Below are positions 63,838 to 64,000 of a DNA stretch of 64,000 nt, piece by piece. How positions within the stretch are numbered: position 1 is the stretch's first letter; the number at the start of each line of letters is the position of its first letter. The notes below the pieces were generated by a model. It was not told the DNA's origin and did no database searches. It was given only the letters and a program-made list of their open reading frames with translations. A program made the position numbers and the translations under genes. This stretch comes from Chryseobacterium sp. SSA4.19 (lineage in GTDB: Bacteria > Bacteroidota > Bacteroidia > Flavobacteriales > Weeksellaceae): contig NZ_JAKVIP010000008.1 in NCBI RefSeq assembly GCF_022601875.1, forward strand, positions 62,001 through 126,000. The letters are read 5' to 3'.

Positions 63838-64000
63838 ATGAAAAGATTTCTACTTAGCTTAGTATTGGTTTTTTTAACAATTAATACTCTTTTTGCACAG
63901 AGAGATACCGAACATTGGTTTGCTCCCATGATGTCAAGAGCAGGCATGAGCTCACACGCTCAGTCAATATACTTCTCTACAGATTCCACTACACCATTTG
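63838..64000 (+). CDS. Secreted protein, 5' end only
   Basis: The frame opens with ATG 63838 and runs to the window edge (54 codons). A signal peptide (FLLSLVLVFLTINTLFAQ) is followed by RDTEHWFAPMMSRAG. This start resembles large flavobacterial surface proteins of the IgGFc-binding or gliding-motility-associated kind secreted by the type IX system, but too little is visible to decide. Confidence 0.6.
   Translation, partial: MKRFLLSLVLVFLTINTLFAQRDTEHWFAPMMSRAGMSSHAQSIYFSTDSTTPF

Overview
The window reads as chromosomal DNA of a flavobacterium close to Chryseobacterium/Elizabethkingia. It is AT-rich, its promoters follow the Bacteroidota pattern (TTTG, 19-21 bases, TAnnTTTG), and it carries typical family markers: a bacillithiol deacetylase (BshB1), a proline-rich TonB with one ExbB and two ExbD genes in a row, a Bacteroidota-type Hcp (TssD) and VgrG, and L34/L32 ribosomal protein genes in the usual housekeeping settings. 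This assignment rests on recognised protein families, not on a database search.

Layout. 1-6.5 kb: the 5' part of a very large protein that may belong to the DUF4132 type, its small partner, tRNA-His, bshB1, a TPR protein and a PstS-like lipoprotein. 6.6-9.6 kb: exbB-exbD-exbD-tonB operon on the minus strand. 9.8-12.9 kb: leuS with an enlarged insertion. 13-18.6 kb: a lipocalin-like lipoprotein, the Kdo transferase gene waaA/kdtA, a C40 peptidase, an O-methyltransferase and an OmpA-like lipoprotein. 18.6-25.8 kb (plus strand): tilS-dsbD, an orphan exbD, lipoproteins, an alpha/beta hydrolase and a patatin. 25.9-35 kb: nrnA, rpmH, ftsE, trmN6, an orphan histidine kinase, ribE, pdxA, yceD-rpmF and accB-accC.

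35.2-48.2 kb is the accessory core: an hcp-vgrG type VI secretion island without structural genes in view. It carries two effector modules. The first is a roughly 412-codon protein with an L,D-transpeptidase-like H...SxGC motif, interrupted by an in-frame TAA, followed by a small two-helix membrane protein. The second is a 1427-residue protein with an N-terminal PAAR-like (DUF4280) cap, Ig-like spacers, a GH19 glycosidase-like domain and a C-terminal CHAP/NlpC-like cysteine peptidase domain. It is preceded by a possible adaptor and followed by two homologous exported proteins that look like a duplicated immunity gene. vgrG itself is split by a -1 frameshift lying exactly on a T TTA AAA slippery heptamer. 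A MACPF (perforin-fold) lipoprotein gene closes the island.

48.3-57 kb: rocD, then a surface polysaccharide cluster (GT2, polysaccharide deacetylase, GT2, two related glycosyltransferases around a third, GT4, convergent GT2). 57.1-58.5 kb holds a second MACPF lipoprotein, homologous to the first but with three C-terminal repeats. 58.9-64 kb returns to housekeeping: cupin, gltX, accA, a secreted hypothetical, tsf and the start of a secreted protein.

The most notable content is the T6SS island with two disrupted reading frames, a probable dual-activity peptidoglycan-targeting effector with tandem immunity candidates, and the pair of MACPF paralogues flanking the polysaccharide genes.
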